Source: an uncultured Clostridium sp.
GTDB taxonomy: Bacteria; Bacillota; Clostridia; TANB77; CAG-508
Assembly (NCBI GenBank): GCA_947575605.1
Contig: CANPNZ010000006.1
Span: 26,475-90,474, forward strand
Reading direction: 5' to 3'
DNA: 64,000 bases
Part shown: positions 53,993-64,000 of the stretch, in pieces
Layout of the letters: the number at the start of each line of letters is the position of its first letter
Position numbering within the stretch: position 1 is the stretch's first letter
Translations under genes and position numbers: made by a program
Notes under the pieces: generated by a model
The model's input: only the letters and a program-made list of their open reading frames with translations
Database searches by the model: none
Told to the model about the DNA's origin: nothing

Positions 53993-55112
53993 AAAGTACA
54001 AAATAGACATACCAATAGGCTATAATGGAAACAAAAGAATAAGACACATAGAAACCTTTTACGGTGGTAAAAAAGAAGCGGTATTGCGTGAAAGCGAATT
54101 AAAAATACAATTAAAGAATAATACCTATGTCAAAAAGAATGCTATGACTATGCAAGAACTAATTGACGAATGGCTAAAATCTAAAAAAGGCAATATTGGA
54201 ATTAAAACTTATCAAGAATATGAAAGATATTGTAAAAATATAGGTAAATGTATAGGACATATAAAAATTAAAGACTTAAATGTTAAGATTTTAGAAGATT
54301 TTTACAATGAACTTAAAACTTGCAAAGGAAAAGGAAAAAATAAAGATGGATATTCTGAAAAAACAGTTAAACACCATTATACTCTAGTATCAGAAATATT
54401 AAATACAGCTGTAAAATGGGGATATTTATATACTAATATCAATCAAAATATTACTCCTATAAAAGTACATAAAAAGGAAATTCAATGCTATTCTCCAGAA
54501 GATGTTGAAAAACTAATTGAAGTATTGCAAAACGAACCTATTAAATATCAAGCAATTATTATGCTAGCTTTAGATAGTGGTTGTAGACGTGGCGAATTAA
54601 CTGGTCTTACATGGAATGACATTGATTTTAAAAAATCAACTATTGATATTAACAAAGTAACTCAATATGTAACTGGTTATGGAATCTTTGAAAAAACAAC
54701 TAAATCAGATACAAGTAATAGAATGGTATATATAACACCTACAACACTTCAAATATTGAAAAAATACAAATCCGAACAAGATAAACAAAAATTGCTATTG
54801 GGTAACAAATGGCAAAATTCAAATAGAGTTTTCACAACAGATTACGGCGGAGATATGCACCCAGATACACCATCAAAAATTTTAGAAAAACTTATCAAGA
54901 AATATGACCTAAAAAGAATTACATTTCATGGATTAAGACATACCAGTATTTCACTACAAATAACGAGTGGTATTCAATCTCAAATAATAAGTAAACGTGC
55001 TGGACATTCTAGTGTTTCAGTAACTCATAATATATATTCACATTTCTTTGATAATGGTTTCAAAGAAGTTGCTGATAAAATGGATAATTTTTTACATGTA
55101 AAATCAGTATGA
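53964..55112 (+). CDS. int: tyrosine recombinase (integrase) of the tRNA-Thr element
   Basis: 382 residues; AAGGTG site upstream. Arm-binding N-terminus (HIETFYGGKKEA), SAM-like domain, then catalytic DSGCRRGELTGLTW (Arg), HGLRHTSISLQ, and AGHSSVSVTHNIYSHF with the nucleophilic Tyr. No CGG. Located next to the right attachment site. Confidence 0.93.
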   Translation: MAIQEIIKNKKYKIDIPIGYNGNKRIRHIETFYGGKKEAVLRESELKIQLKNNTYVKKNAMTMQELIDEWLKSKKGNIGIKTYQEYERYCKNIGKCIGHIKIKDLNVKILEDFYNELKTCKGKGKNKDGYSEKTVKHHYTLVSEILNTAVKWGYLYTNINQNITPIKVHKKEIQCYSPEDVEKLIEVLQNEPIKYQAIIMLALDSGCRRGELTGLTWNDIDFKKSTIDINKVTQYVTGYGIFEKTTKSDTSNRMVYITPTTLQILKKYKSEQDKQKLLLGNKWQNSNRVFTTDYGGDMHPDTPSKILEKLIKKYDLKRITFHGLRHTSISLQITSGIQSQIISKRAGHSSVSVTHNIYSHFFDNGFKEVADKMDNFLHVKSV

Positions 55113-55400
55113 GAAGCGGTTAAAATCTCCGCTTCTTTTTAGTTCTAAAAAAGTCCGTCGCTTTTTGACTTGCATTTCTAGATCCATCTTTCTCCAATTA
55201 ATATATATTCATCTCAACTATCTAATTTTATTTTACTCGAAACATTGATTTTCTCCATATTATTTCTTCCTTTCACAATAAAATATCTATTTTGATGATA
55301 ACATTTACAATATTTTCTTTTCAATAAATTATATAAAAAATAGAATTAGCTCCCTCGAATAAAAAATATCAAGAGAGCTATTTAGAAATAGAATAAAAAG

Positions 55401-55568
55401 TTAATTTGTTACATTGTTCAACATCTTTTGCAGTTCTGATTTCCTTTTTTCGTATGCTTCCTGTGAAGTTTCTTCTCTTCTGTATGAATCTTCCAAGTTT
55501 TCTAACTCGTTAATCATTACAATAGCTACTCCAGCATTTACAAAACTTTGTGTCCATTCACCTTTCAT
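55401..55568 (-). CDS. small helical protein, 55 residues
   Basis: ATG at 55568 with GGAGG 8 nt upstream. MKGEWTQSFVNAGVAIVMI then a charged helix (LEDSYRREETSQEAYEKRK). Between integrase and attR. Function unknown. Confidence 0.5.
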   Translation of the reverse strand: MKGEWTQSFVNAGVAIVMINELENLEDSYRREETSQEAYEKRKSELQKMLNNVTN

Positions 55569-55787
55569 CTTATTTCCTCCTTAAGCCTTTTATATTTTAC
55601 ATATTACCATAGAAATGTATAAAAAGCAATAATATCATGCTGGGTTTCAAAATGAAGTTCAACACTTTTCCAAAAAATAATCTATGTTTTCTAGCTTTAT
55701 TTCTGATATTTTTTGAAATCTGTCACTTTTTCGTCACTTTTTGACTTACTAACAAAAAATAGCAAGTCTTGAATTGCTTGCTATCGT

Positions 55788-55863
55788 TGGAGCCAATAGG
55801 CAGAATCGAACTGCCGACCTACAGGTTACGAATCTGTTGCTCTACCAACTGAGCTATATTGGC
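55788..55863 (-). tRNA. tRNA-Thr(CGT) with attachment site
   Basis: Acceptor GCCAATA/TATTGGC, anticodon loop TTCGTAA (anticodon CGT), T-arm GGTTCGA-like GTTCGATTC, CCA encoded. The 3' 46 bp (55788-55833) are the right attachment site of the satellite, identical to 45593-45638. Confidence 0.95.
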
Positions 55864-55879
55864 ATAACCAAGAAATATC

Positions 55880-56077
55880 TTACAACATTTTTAGACTTTT
55901 GTCAATCAGCAAAATATCCTTTTTATAACAATCCCTACCATTAATAGCCCCTAGCAAGTACACTTTATGCAAGCACTCTTTATTATTTTTCATAAATTCC
56001 ATTTCTTCCCTTGTAAATAACTTTTTATTTTCCTGAATTCTTTCTTTTATAAAATCTTCTAAAGATATACTTTTCAT
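55880..56077 (-). CDS. small hypothetical protein
   Basis: 65 residues, helical (SLEDFIKERIQENKKLFTREE) with a short C-terminal strand pair. Its promoter region carries a 13-bp inverted repeat. No family was recognised. Confidence 0.45.
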   Translation of the reverse strand: MKSISLEDFIKERIQENKKLFTREEMEFMKNNKECLHKVYLLGAINGRDCYKKDILLIDKSLKML

Positions 56078-56117
56078 ATCTAAAAACCCCTCTTTCGTAT
56101 AAAAATCATTTGACTTT

Positions 56118-56164
56118 CACACTTAAAAAGGATATACTAGCATTATACATACTTTTTAAGTGTG
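56118..56164 (-). promoter_or_regulatory. operator-like inverted repeat around a promoter
   Basis: CACACTTAAAAAG (56118-56130) and its exact complement (56152-56164) enclose TATAAT-like sequence upstream of the 55880 gene. Probable repressor site. Confidence 0.5.
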
Positions 56165-56261
56165 TAAACATAGTAAGAGATAGCAAGGTTTAGCGGTCTA
56201 GCTATCTCTTCGTTTTGTATTATACTATATCTAAAAAATAAAAACAAAACCCATTTTCGAC

Positions 56262-56293
56262 AAAAAAAATCCGTAGTGCTTTCATGCTACGAA
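56262..56293 (-). terminator. terminator after the Spo0E-like gene
   Basis: CGTAG/CTACG stem followed by eight T on the minus strand. Confidence 0.65.
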
Positions 56294-56304
56294 TTTTCTA
56301 CATT

Positions 56305-56640
56305 TCAATAGATTCTATTTCTTAACTCATGCCAATTGCTACCACTAATATATTTTAAACTTTCTGAATTAAGCAAATCATTTTCTTTGGCATAGTAATT
56401 CCATTCTCTGATGGTTGGAAATTCCACAAAATCTTTCGTAATCTTTCTTAAATACTTGATAGATTCTACATATTTTATATAAATTGGATTGTCTTTTCGG
56501 TACTGTCTTTCATTTTGATAATAAAAATTTACTAATTCATTGTATCTTTGACTTAATTTTCTTGTTTGCTCAGAATCTAATCCATTTACTTCTATGGATT
56601 CTTCCAATTTCTTTCTTAATTTTTCAAAATCATTTATCAT
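56305..56640 (-). CDS. Spo0E-like phosphatase-family protein with C-terminal extension
   Basis: 111 residues. The first 45 resemble Spo0E-like aspartyl-phosphate phosphatases (LRKKLEESI, LDSEQTRKLSQRYNELV), which act on phosphorylated Spo0A-type regulators. A C-terminal FPTIREWNYYAKENDLL segment is additional. The SQxLD-like hallmark here is LSQRYNELV, so activity is uncertain. Confidence 0.55.
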   Translation of the reverse strand: MINDFEKLRKKLEESIEVNGLDSEQTRKLSQRYNELVNFYYQNERQYRKDNPIYIKYVESIKYLRKITKDFVEFPTIREWNYYAKENDLLNSESLKYISGSNWHELRNRIY

Positions 56641-56725
56641 TGGTATCGCCTCTTATAAAATTTACTATATTATATCAAAAAATACTAGGTACTACAAATG
56701 TCATTTTTTGTCGCTTTTAATAGTA

Positions 56726-56941
56726 TTAATTCAATAAATAATATCTTTTGAATTTTACAAATTTACCTTCTTTATTTTTCTTTTTTTCCCATTTTGTTAT
56801 AAATAGATACCCCTCTTCTTTTAATTCCTTCACTCTTGTTGCAAACTGAGTAATTCCTAAATTCGTATAGGCTTCCCAGCTTGTTATACTTTCAAATTCT
56901 CTCATATATTTTATGATACTTTGCCTTTGTGTTATTTTCAT
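56726..56941 (-). CDS. small winged-helix protein (HTH_39-like)
   Basis: 71 residues: QRQSIIKYMREFESITSWEAY, LGITQFATRVKELKEEGY, then a basic wing. Such domains occur in phage and element proteins. Function unknown. Confidence 0.65.
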   Translation of the reverse strand: MKITQRQSIIKYMREFESITSWEAYTNLGITQFATRVKELKEEGYLFITKWEKKKNKEGKFVKFKRYYLLN

Positions 56942-57084
56942 AACTTACCACTCTCCCATTTTTTATTTTCTCTATCGTACTTATTGTTCGTTTTGTTGTT
57001 TTTAGTTTAACGTACATATTGTTCTTTGTCAATACTTTCTTTTAAATTTTTTTAATTTTTAGAACTATTTGTCTGTTCCTTATT

Positions 57085-57380
57085 AAAGTAGTATTTCTGT
57101 TCAGCCATACAATTATTTTTTATGTGAAAGTTTAGTATATTATTTTTGAAATACCGCGTAAGCGACCAGCTAACGCATACTGCCACTGTAACAAGCAAAC
57201 TTTAACAGTGGACAGCAAAACGAGCTGTTAAGCGAGTGCGATTTGGAGCAATCTACGTTAGAAAAAATTGAAGAATCAATTTTTTCTTTTAAGGATTGCG
57301 ACGCACAAGGTATAAAAAAATAATATACAAAACTTTCACTTAGAAACAACTGATAAGGCTGAACAGTAACAAAGTAGTAA
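57085..57380. repeat. structured element, copy B
   Basis: Imperfect arms of about 65 bp (57090-57155 with 57309-57377) enclose GCGT-AAGCGACC, a CCACTGT/ACAGTGG hairpin, AAACGAGCT, GCGAGTGCGATT, GGAGCAATC, a GAAAAAATTGA/TCAATTTTTTC hairpin and GATTGCGACGCAC. Same core order as 24826-25015, with paired substitutions (GCGT/ACGC for GTGT/ACAC; CAATC/GATTG for CAACC/GGTTG). No gene in the surrounding 525-bp gap. Confidence 0.65.
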
Positions 57381-57466
57381 TCTATTTTGACATTTTTATA
57401 AATTTTTCCTTTACGAATAGAACAATTTGTTGTATAATACGTGTATAATATTAAAGGAGATCTATT

Positions 57467-57808
57467 ATGAATCGAATCAAAGAATTGCGAAACGAGAAAA
57501 GCTTATTACAATCAGATGTAGCTGAATTTATTGGAAAATCGGAAAGAATTGTTGGTTTCTATGAAAAAGGTGAACGAGATCCTAACACAGATACACTAAT
57601 AAAGCTATCCGAATTATTTGACGTGTCTATCGACTACATCTTAGGCAAATCAGATATTAGAAATTCAAAAAAAGTCAATCTGGATGAAATTGATATCGCC
57701 TTTGCTAGTGGCATAAAAGGTCTCAACAAAGAAAATCAAGAAACCTTAAAAAATATTATGGAAGGATTACTTGCCAAACAAAAATTAGATGATGATAAAA
57801 AGGATTAA
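57467..57808 (+). CDS. XRE-family transcriptional regulator
   Basis: 113 residues: MNRIKELRNEKSLLQSDVAE, YEKGERDPNTDTLIKLSELF, VSIDYILGKSD. Typical repressor N-terminus plus a helical tail. Two nt before the ImmA-like gene, forming a repressor-protease-like pair. Confidence 0.85.
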   Translation: MNRIKELRNEKSLLQSDVAEFIGKSERIVGFYEKGERDPNTDTLIKLSELFDVSIDYILGKSDIRNSKKVNLDEIDIAFASGIKGLNKENQETLKNIMEGLLAKQKLDDDKKD

Positions 57809-57810
57809 GC

Positions 57811-58227
57811 ATGGAAAACTCTGATTTATATGATAAAATGGAAAAAGAAAATATTCATTATATCAATCATCAACTACTTTTTACCAGAGGAGCCATTGCT
57901 CATTGCGATGATGTAACCGCTATTGTTGTAGATGACAAACAAGTAAAAAGTCAAGTTAGTGAAAATACTGTCTTATTACAAGAATTAGGACATTATATGG
58001 CAGGTGCCTACTATCGCACGAACAGTCCGTATGAATTAATTGAAAAAATGGAACATAAAGCAGATAAAAAAACATGGGAAGAATTTTTTCCTTATGAAGA
58101 AATTAAAGAACTAATGAAAAAAGGCTTAACCACAGCAACTCAGCTAGCTGAGTATTATAATGTGGAAGCCCCTTATATGGCTAGATGCCTCAATTATTAT
58201 TATAATCAATATCATGGCTTTGATTAA
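57811..58227 (+). CDS. ImmA/IrrE-like protein with altered zinc motif
   Basis: 138 residues. The metallopeptidase helix reads LLQELGHYMAGAYY, so the first His of HExxH is replaced by Gln while ELGH remains. Relatives beside phage repressors cleave the repressor on induction. The changed residue may leave it inactive or divergent. It overlaps the sortase gene 3' end. Confidence 0.7.
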   Translation: MENSDLYDKMEKENIHYINHQLLFTRGAIAHCDDVTAIVVDDKQVKSQVSENTVLLQELGHYMAGAYYRTNSPYELIEKMEHKADKKTWEEFFPYEEIKELMKKGLTTATQLAEYYNVEAPYMARCLNYYYNQYHGFD

Positions 58228-59045
58228 TCTTCTATTCTGGCTAAAATAATAATTCTATATTCATCATCATCCGTACAACAAGATAGCGTTATTTCTGGTT
58301 TATTATTCGTATCTCTTTTGATATAACTTACATCTTCAGCAGTTGTTACAAATTTACTATAAATCGTATATTCTACTCTTTTCCCCTCTAAGGATGTAAT
58401 ATATATTTTATCCCCCTGTTTCAAGTTTTTATTATCCGAAAAAATTGTCCCATTTCTATAATTATGACCTACAATTAAATTATTTCCATTTTGATTTAAT
58501 TCTCCTGTTGCATATAATAGACAAGGCACCTTCTCCATTCCCTTTACTGTTACTTGATTTAAAATGAAAGTATTTACTCCTGTTTGTGGTATTTCTATTT
58601 TTCCAATGGTTGCAAAACCTTCATATTCTGTTGGAATCAACTCTTTCTTTTCTTCTGTTTCTGCTACTTCTTCTATTACTGCTTCAACCATTGTGTCTAC
58701 TATATCCTTTATTTTGATTTCTACTTCATCCTCTGGTATCTTATCTTCAAAATCTACTTTTGCCTCTATTGAAATGTTTTCTTGCCCTTCAGTAACTTCT
58801 ATTTCTTCTTGTTTTGAAATAGTTTCCTTCTCTTCTTGTTTTATTATTACCGTTAATGGCTCTTGATAAATCATTTTTGTTCTTGTTGAAGCTACTGGAT
58901 TAACTCCTACTATCATTTCTTTTGTAATTTTATTGTGTTTAGTGAAGAAATTGACTAAAACTATGCTTACACTTATTGATAATAATATAATTATGCTAAT
59001 ACACATAGCTATTGTTGCTTTCCTATTGTTTACTATCATAATCAA
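58224..59045 (-). CDS. sortase
   Basis: 273 residues (TTG 59045 with GGAG 7 nt upstream, or ATG 59039). N-terminal membrane anchor (IAMCISIIILLSISVSIVLVN), a 90-residue acidic Glu/Ile/Val-rich stalk, then the sortase barrel with catalytic His in VGHNYRNGTIFSD, Cys in ITLSCCTDDD and Arg in EYRIIIL. Attaches LPxTG-like proteins to peptidoglycan. No substrate gene is nearby. Confidence 0.88.
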   Translation of the reverse strand: MIMIVNNRKATIAMCISIIILLSISVSIVLVNFFTKHNKITKEMIVGVNPVASTRTKMIYQEPLTVIIKQEEKETISKQEEIEVTEGQENISIEAKVDFEDKIPEDEVEIKIKDIVDTMVEAVIEEVAETEEKKELIPTEYEGFATIGKIEIPQTGVNTFILNQVTVKGMEKVPCLLYATGELNQNGNNLIVGHNYRNGTIFSDNKNLKQGDKIYITSLEGKRVEYTIYSKFVTTAEDVSYIKRDTNNKPEITLSCCTDDDEYRIIILARIED

Positions 59046-59162
59046 TTTTTCACTCCTTTTATTTTAATATGCATCTATTTTATCATTTTATTTTACATAA
59101 TGCAAGCATTTCCCTATAAAAAACAGCATAGCATTCAAACTATACTGTTCCTTTATTATCTA

Positions 59163-60880
<1,718 letters not shown>

Positions 60881-60908
60881 CCTTTCCTTTTTCTACTTTT
60901 TTATCTAA

Positions 60909-61202
<294 letters not shown>

Positions 61203-61214
61203 TTACGTTTTCTT

Positions 61215-61241
61215 TTAGCACTCTTGCTAACCGACTGCTAA
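61215..61241 (-). promoter_or_regulatory. CIRCE element (HrcA operator)
   Basis: TTAGCACTC, nine bases, GACTGCTAA: one mismatch from the consensus GAGTGCTAA arm. It lies between the promoter and groES, so HrcA repression with heat induction is expected. Confidence 0.88.
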
Positions 61242-61242
61242 T

Positions 61243-61271
61243 ACTTTATACCCTTTTTGCTTGCTTGTCAA
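61243..61271 (-). promoter_or_regulatory. groESL promoter
   Basis: On the minus strand, TTGACA (61271-61266), 17-bp spacer, TAAAGT (61248-61243), immediately upstream of CIRCE. Confidence 0.7.
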
Positions 61272-61394
61272 TACCTTTTTTTCTTTTTTCACACAAAATT
61301 CACATATATTAGTTTTACTCTATAATATATTCTGCTCGATATACTGGTATGACTTTTTCTTGATTTTTCCTATCAAAAAGAATATAATAGAAAT

Positions 61395-62258
61395 ATGAGA
61401 AAATTAATTGTAAATGAAAAATATGATGGAAAAAAATTAAATAAGTTTTTACTAGAAAATATCCCCCATCTTTCTCTTAATCTTTTTTATAAAACCTTGA
61501 GAAAGAAAGATATAAAAATAAATGGTAAAAGGATTTCCGAAAATGTTACTATTTATGATAAAGATGAAATTTTAGTATATATTGCAGACAATCTTTTGGC
61601 TTCTTCTTTTCAATTGGATATTTTTTTTGAAGACGAAAATATTTTAATTTTAAATAAACCTTCTCATTTAGAGGTGACAGGTGAGCATAGCTTAACTAGC
61701 TACATTCATCAAAATTATGAAAATTACGCTTTTAAGCCCATGCCTTGCCATAGAATTGATAGAAATACAACTGGTTTAGTTCTTTTTGCCAAAAATGAAA
61801 AAGCCTTATCTATTCTTCTTGAAAAATTTAAACATCATGAAATTGAAAAACATTATCGTGCTTTGGTTTATGGCATACCCAAAAATACTTACCAAAAATC
61901 AGAAGCTTTTTTGTTTAAAGATAATAAAAAAGCTTGTGTTTATATTTCGGATATTCCCAAAAAAGGATATCAAAAAATTGTTACCAGTTATCATATTTTA
62001 GAGACCTACGATAATAGTACTTCTCTTTTAGATGTTGAAATTGAAACTGGTAAAACTCATCAAATTAGGGCTCATCTTGCTCATTTGGGCTATCCTATTA
62101 TTGGTGATGGAAAGTATGGTATTAATGAGATTAATAAAAAGTTTGGTAAACGATACCAAATGCTTTGTAGCTATGTTTTAAAGTTTAATTTTAAATCGGA
62201 TAGTGATATTCTAAATTATTTGAATGGTAAATGTTTTGTTTTGGAGCGGACGTCGTAG
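61395..62258 (+). CDS. RluA-family pseudouridine synthase with CGG near its 3' end
   Basis: 287 residues. N-terminal S4-like domain (FYKTLRKKDIKINGKRI), catalytic segment MPCHRIDRNTTGLVLFAK with the active-site Asp, and GKTHQIRAHLAHLGYPIIGDGKYG. Modifies uridines of rRNA or tRNA. A zero-frame CGG lies three codons from the TAG (62247-62249, GAG-CGG-ACG). A +1 shift would replace the last three residues by about 11 others, probably harmless. Confidence 0.93.
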   Translation: MRKLIVNEKYDGKKLNKFLLENIPHLSLNLFYKTLRKKDIKINGKRISENVTIYDKDEILVYIADNLLASSFQLDIFFEDENILILNKPSHLEVTGEHSLTSYIHQNYENYAFKPMPCHRIDRNTTGLVLFAKNEKALSILLEKFKHHEIEKHYRALVYGIPKNTYQKSEAFLFKDNKKACVYISDIPKKGYQKIVTSYHILETYDNSTSLLDVEIETGKTHQIRAHLAHLGYPIIGDGKYGINEINKKFGKRYQMLCSYVLKFNFKSDSDILNYLNGKCFVLERTS

Positions 62259-62357
62259 TTATCTACAACTTTTTCTCTCTTAACGATTGATACAAATATC
62301 AATCAATTTATTAAAGTATATCATAATTTTTATAAATTGCAATACAAATTCCAAAAA

Positions 62358-62395
62358 AACTAACCACCACCAGTTTTTCAATTGGTGGTGGTAGT
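62358..62395 (-). terminator. terminator after the 62428 gene
   Basis: CCACCACC/GGTGGTGG stem plus AACTA/TAGTT outer pairs; TTTTTTT follows on the minus strand. Confidence 0.75.
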
Positions 62396-62427
62396 TATCA
62401 GATAGAAAGATTACGAGGAGAGACTAG

Positions 62428-63003
62428 TTAGTCCCAGTATTTTGTAACATCTTTCCACTCAGGATAGTTAGACGTAAGGTACTCTTCAGCTTTTGCAAAG
62501 AGCTTATCATATTCCTCCGAATAAGCTTCTTTGCACTGACCAGCATTAAAGATAACGGAACCATCTGCGTCTGTAACAACAACATTTATGGGACTGTCAT
62601 AATTATCAGGATCAGTGTGCTGATAGGTTGCGTGATATCTGCAAGACAGACTCATATGACCATATCGATCATAGAATGCTCCTTTATAGCAGTAATTACC
62701 ACGCACGCGCCCTTTATCGTCAACCAAGTTTTCCCATAAAATGCTTGAGCCAGGAGTCTCTTGGGTTGACCACCCTTCAGGCAAAGTTGCTTCAAACAGA
62801 ACACTATCACCGATATCAGTGAAAGTAAATCCAAGTGCCTCGAAAGCTACCTGACTCGGCCTCATATCTCGAGGCAGTCTGCTTGAATTTCTTACTCTGC
62901 TCTGTTCAGCATTTTGAACCGTTTCGAGTCCTTCGGATGCATTACCAGAACCCATAGCAATAGCCAATGCTAACATACCTTCTAACTGTGAATCGTAACT
63001 CAT
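62428..63003 (-). CDS. atypical-composition cargo gene, unknown function
   Basis: 191 residues with GGAGG upstream. Markedly GC-richer than the surroundings, with CTG/GGC/TCG-type codons. Ala/Gly-rich start (LALAIAMGSGNAS), later a mixed beta region (NVVVTDADGSVIF) and aromatic tail. It resembles the 17183 gene in style but not in sequence. No in-frame CGG. The 168-bp gap to the next gene shows nothing. Confidence 0.6.
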   Translation of the reverse strand: MSYDSQLEGMLALAIAMGSGNASEGLETVQNAEQSRVRNSSRLPRDMRPSQVAFEALGFTFTDIGDSVLFEATLPEGWSTQETPGSSILWENLVDDKGRVRGNYCYKGAFYDRYGHMSLSCRYHATYQHTDPDNYDSPINVVVTDADGSVIFNAGQCKEAYSEEYDKLFAKAEEYLTSNYPEWKDVTKYWD

Positions 63004-63171
63004 AATTTGTCCTCCTTAAATTGATTAAACGTTAGATTTCCTGTTTCAGCATATATCTTTTCGATAATACTGCTTATATTATACAACATTTTACATAAAA
63101 TTGCAAATTTTATTGGTCGAACAATATTATGAAAGCGAATAATTATCAAACTTCATTCACTTTAATTACTT

Positions 63172-63561
63172 TTACACATAAATCAATTCATTATAAATAA
63201 TTTCTTCTGCTTGAGCCTTAATAGAGTTCATAGTACCTACCCAGTATAACATATCTGTATTTTTCATATCTTCGGTCAAGTCGCTTTTTGATTTTAACTC
63301 ACTAATAATCTGTTGTACTCTATTATCTGCCGTTTCTTGTAGTTCTTTCAAATGTGTATTTAATGTTCCATTCATTAGCATTATAGTATAATTAGCTTTC
63401 TTGTATTCTTTCAAATATTTTAATCTCATTCTTCCATATTTATTTAAAACAATTTTTTCTTGTTTAGGTGCAACAATATTTGGTATATAATAATCTCCCT
63501 TTAAATGATATTCAATACCTGTTCTTTTATCAATTTTTATTTTTGGTAATTCTTTATACAT
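63172..63561 (-). CDS. TnpV-family protein, second copy
   Basis: About 129 residues from ATG 63561 (GGAGG upstream). KYGRMRLKYLKEYKK and YWVGTMNSIKAQAEEIIYNEL match the copy at 21904-22299. Preceded by a Mob-type tail, so a third mobile element begins at the right edge. Confidence 0.85.
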   Translation of the reverse strand: MYKELPKIKIDKRTGIEYHLKGDYYIPNIVAPKQEKIVLNKYGRMRLKYLKEYKKANYTIMLMNGTLNTHLKELQETADNRVQQIISELKSKSDLTEDMKNTDMLYWVGTMNSIKAQAEEIIYNELIYV

Positions 63562-63577
63562 AACTTTTTTCCTCCTT

Positions 63578-64000
63578 TTAAAATCTTGTATCATTATTTT
63601 TCTTTTTATTTTTGTTTTGCTTGTTTTCATCTGGTATTGTTACTTTTCTAGCAATATTATTTGCAATTTCATTATCATTGTTGTCGAATATTCCATTCTT
63701 ATATAAGTCATCACTTACAATTTTATAGTTATTATCTTTATCATAGCAAATTCTTTTATGAAAATGGCTCATAATACTATGCCAAAATCCTTTAAATTTC
63801 TTTAATTCTTGTTTTAGTCTTTCTTTTTCAGCTTGTAATCTGCCTATAATCGTGTCTTTAGCAGATAGTTCCTTTTTTAGACTGCCAATTTCATTATCTT
63901 TTAGTTCTATTTCATATTTAAGTGAACGATTTTCTTTTTCTATTTCAAAAGCAGAATGTTCAAAATCTTTAATTGCCATATTTAAGTCATTTACACTTCT
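63578..64000 (-). CDS. C-terminal part of a Mob/Pre-type mobilization protein (runs off window)
   Basis: The frame is open to the window edge, so the Met at 63979 is probably internal. A long coiled coil (LKDNEIGSLKKELSAKDTII) is followed by FWHSIMSHFHKRI and an Asn/Asp-rich tail, the layout of relaxase C-termini next to TnpV. The relaxase domain would lie outside the window. Confidence 0.5.
   Translation of the reverse strand, partial: RSVNDLNMAIKDFEHSAFEIEKENRSLKYEIELKDNEIGSLKKELSAKDTIIGRLQAEKERLKQELKKFKGFWHSIMSHFHKRICYDKDNNYKIVSDDLYKNGIFDNNDNEIANNIARKVTIPDENKQNKNKKKNNDTRF

Larger units (their letters stand above)
45593..55833. mobile_element. PICI/P4-like phage satellite in tRNA-Thr(CGT)
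   Basis: About 10.2 kb between perfect 46-bp direct repeats. It has integrase, excisionase-like and regulatory HTH genes with a divergent operator region, CHC2 primase, D5-type helicase, a TerS-like packaging protein, iterons and toxin-antitoxin loci, but no capsid, portal, tail, lysis or large terminase genes. That gene set fits a phage-inducible chromosomal island. Dependence on a helper phage is inferred. Confidence 0.8.

Overview
The window is AT-rich DNA from an anaerobic low-GC Firmicute (Bacillota, Clostridia-like). The evidence is purine-rich Shine-Dalgarno sequences, a CIRCE-controlled groESL operon, reverse-type rubrerythrin, a Spo0E-like protein, sortase, a TIGR03826-like protein, MobP/TnpV-type mobile genes and tRNA-integrated elements. 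It looks like a chromosomal contig carrying at least two integrated mobile elements, with a third starting at the right edge.

Layout. 1-4489: surface-glycan genes on the minus strand (partial GT2, two paralogous glycosyltransferase-like genes, a COG5610-like HAD protein). 4713-9494: two anchored coiled-coil proteins, then guaB, rpmA, rplU and rdgB. 9618-12276: a candidate restriction-modification pair. 12481-23114: an integrative mobilizable element in tRNA-Leu(TAA), with integrase, excisionase, relaxase, MobC, RepA_N, TnpV and an IS110-family insertion with a candidate bridge RNA. 23341-43044: core genes (carD, dut, a Nudix gene, a DUF84 NTPase, a P-type ATPase, dnaE, a thioesterase, rubrerythrin, tyrS, a HEPN/MNT pair, a UPF0182 protein, ftsY, a DUF218 gene). 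43243-45440: decayed and accessory genes. 45593-55833: a PICI/P4-like satellite in tRNA-Thr(CGT), flanked by 46-bp repeats, with integrase, divergent regulators, CHC2 primase, D5 helicase, a TerS-like protein, iteron-like repeats, MazEF and a par/Fst-like type I toxin locus. 55880-62258: small regulators, an XRE/ImmA pair, sortase, groESL and an RluA-type synthase. 62428-64000: an atypical cargo gene and the start of another TnpV/Mob-type element.

Most important observation. Six independent reading-frame breaks occur: two in dnaE and one each in the DUF84 NTPase, the IS110 recombinase, mazF and a DUF6076-like gene. In every case the zero-frame codon at the break is CGG. Skipping its C (+1) gives a GGA or GGT glycine codon and restores a colinear protein. 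My hand count found only ten in-frame CGG codons in the window. Six are these junctions; three are in short or compositionally atypical genes and one is three codons from a stop. About a hundred other CGG trinucleotides straddle codon boundaries and cause no frame break, which argues against a sequence-motif sequencing error. I propose that CGG is unassigned or extremely slow in this organism and acts as a general +1 frameshift signal, used even in the essential replicative polymerase.

Other unusual features: a twice-occurring structured element whose conserved core shows compensatory base changes; a 33-bp palindromic repeat inserted in frame in dnaE; loss of both the L27 N-terminal extension and the Prp protease gene; and a Tritrichomonas-type IMP dehydrogenase. 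All positions and counts come from reading the sequence by eye.
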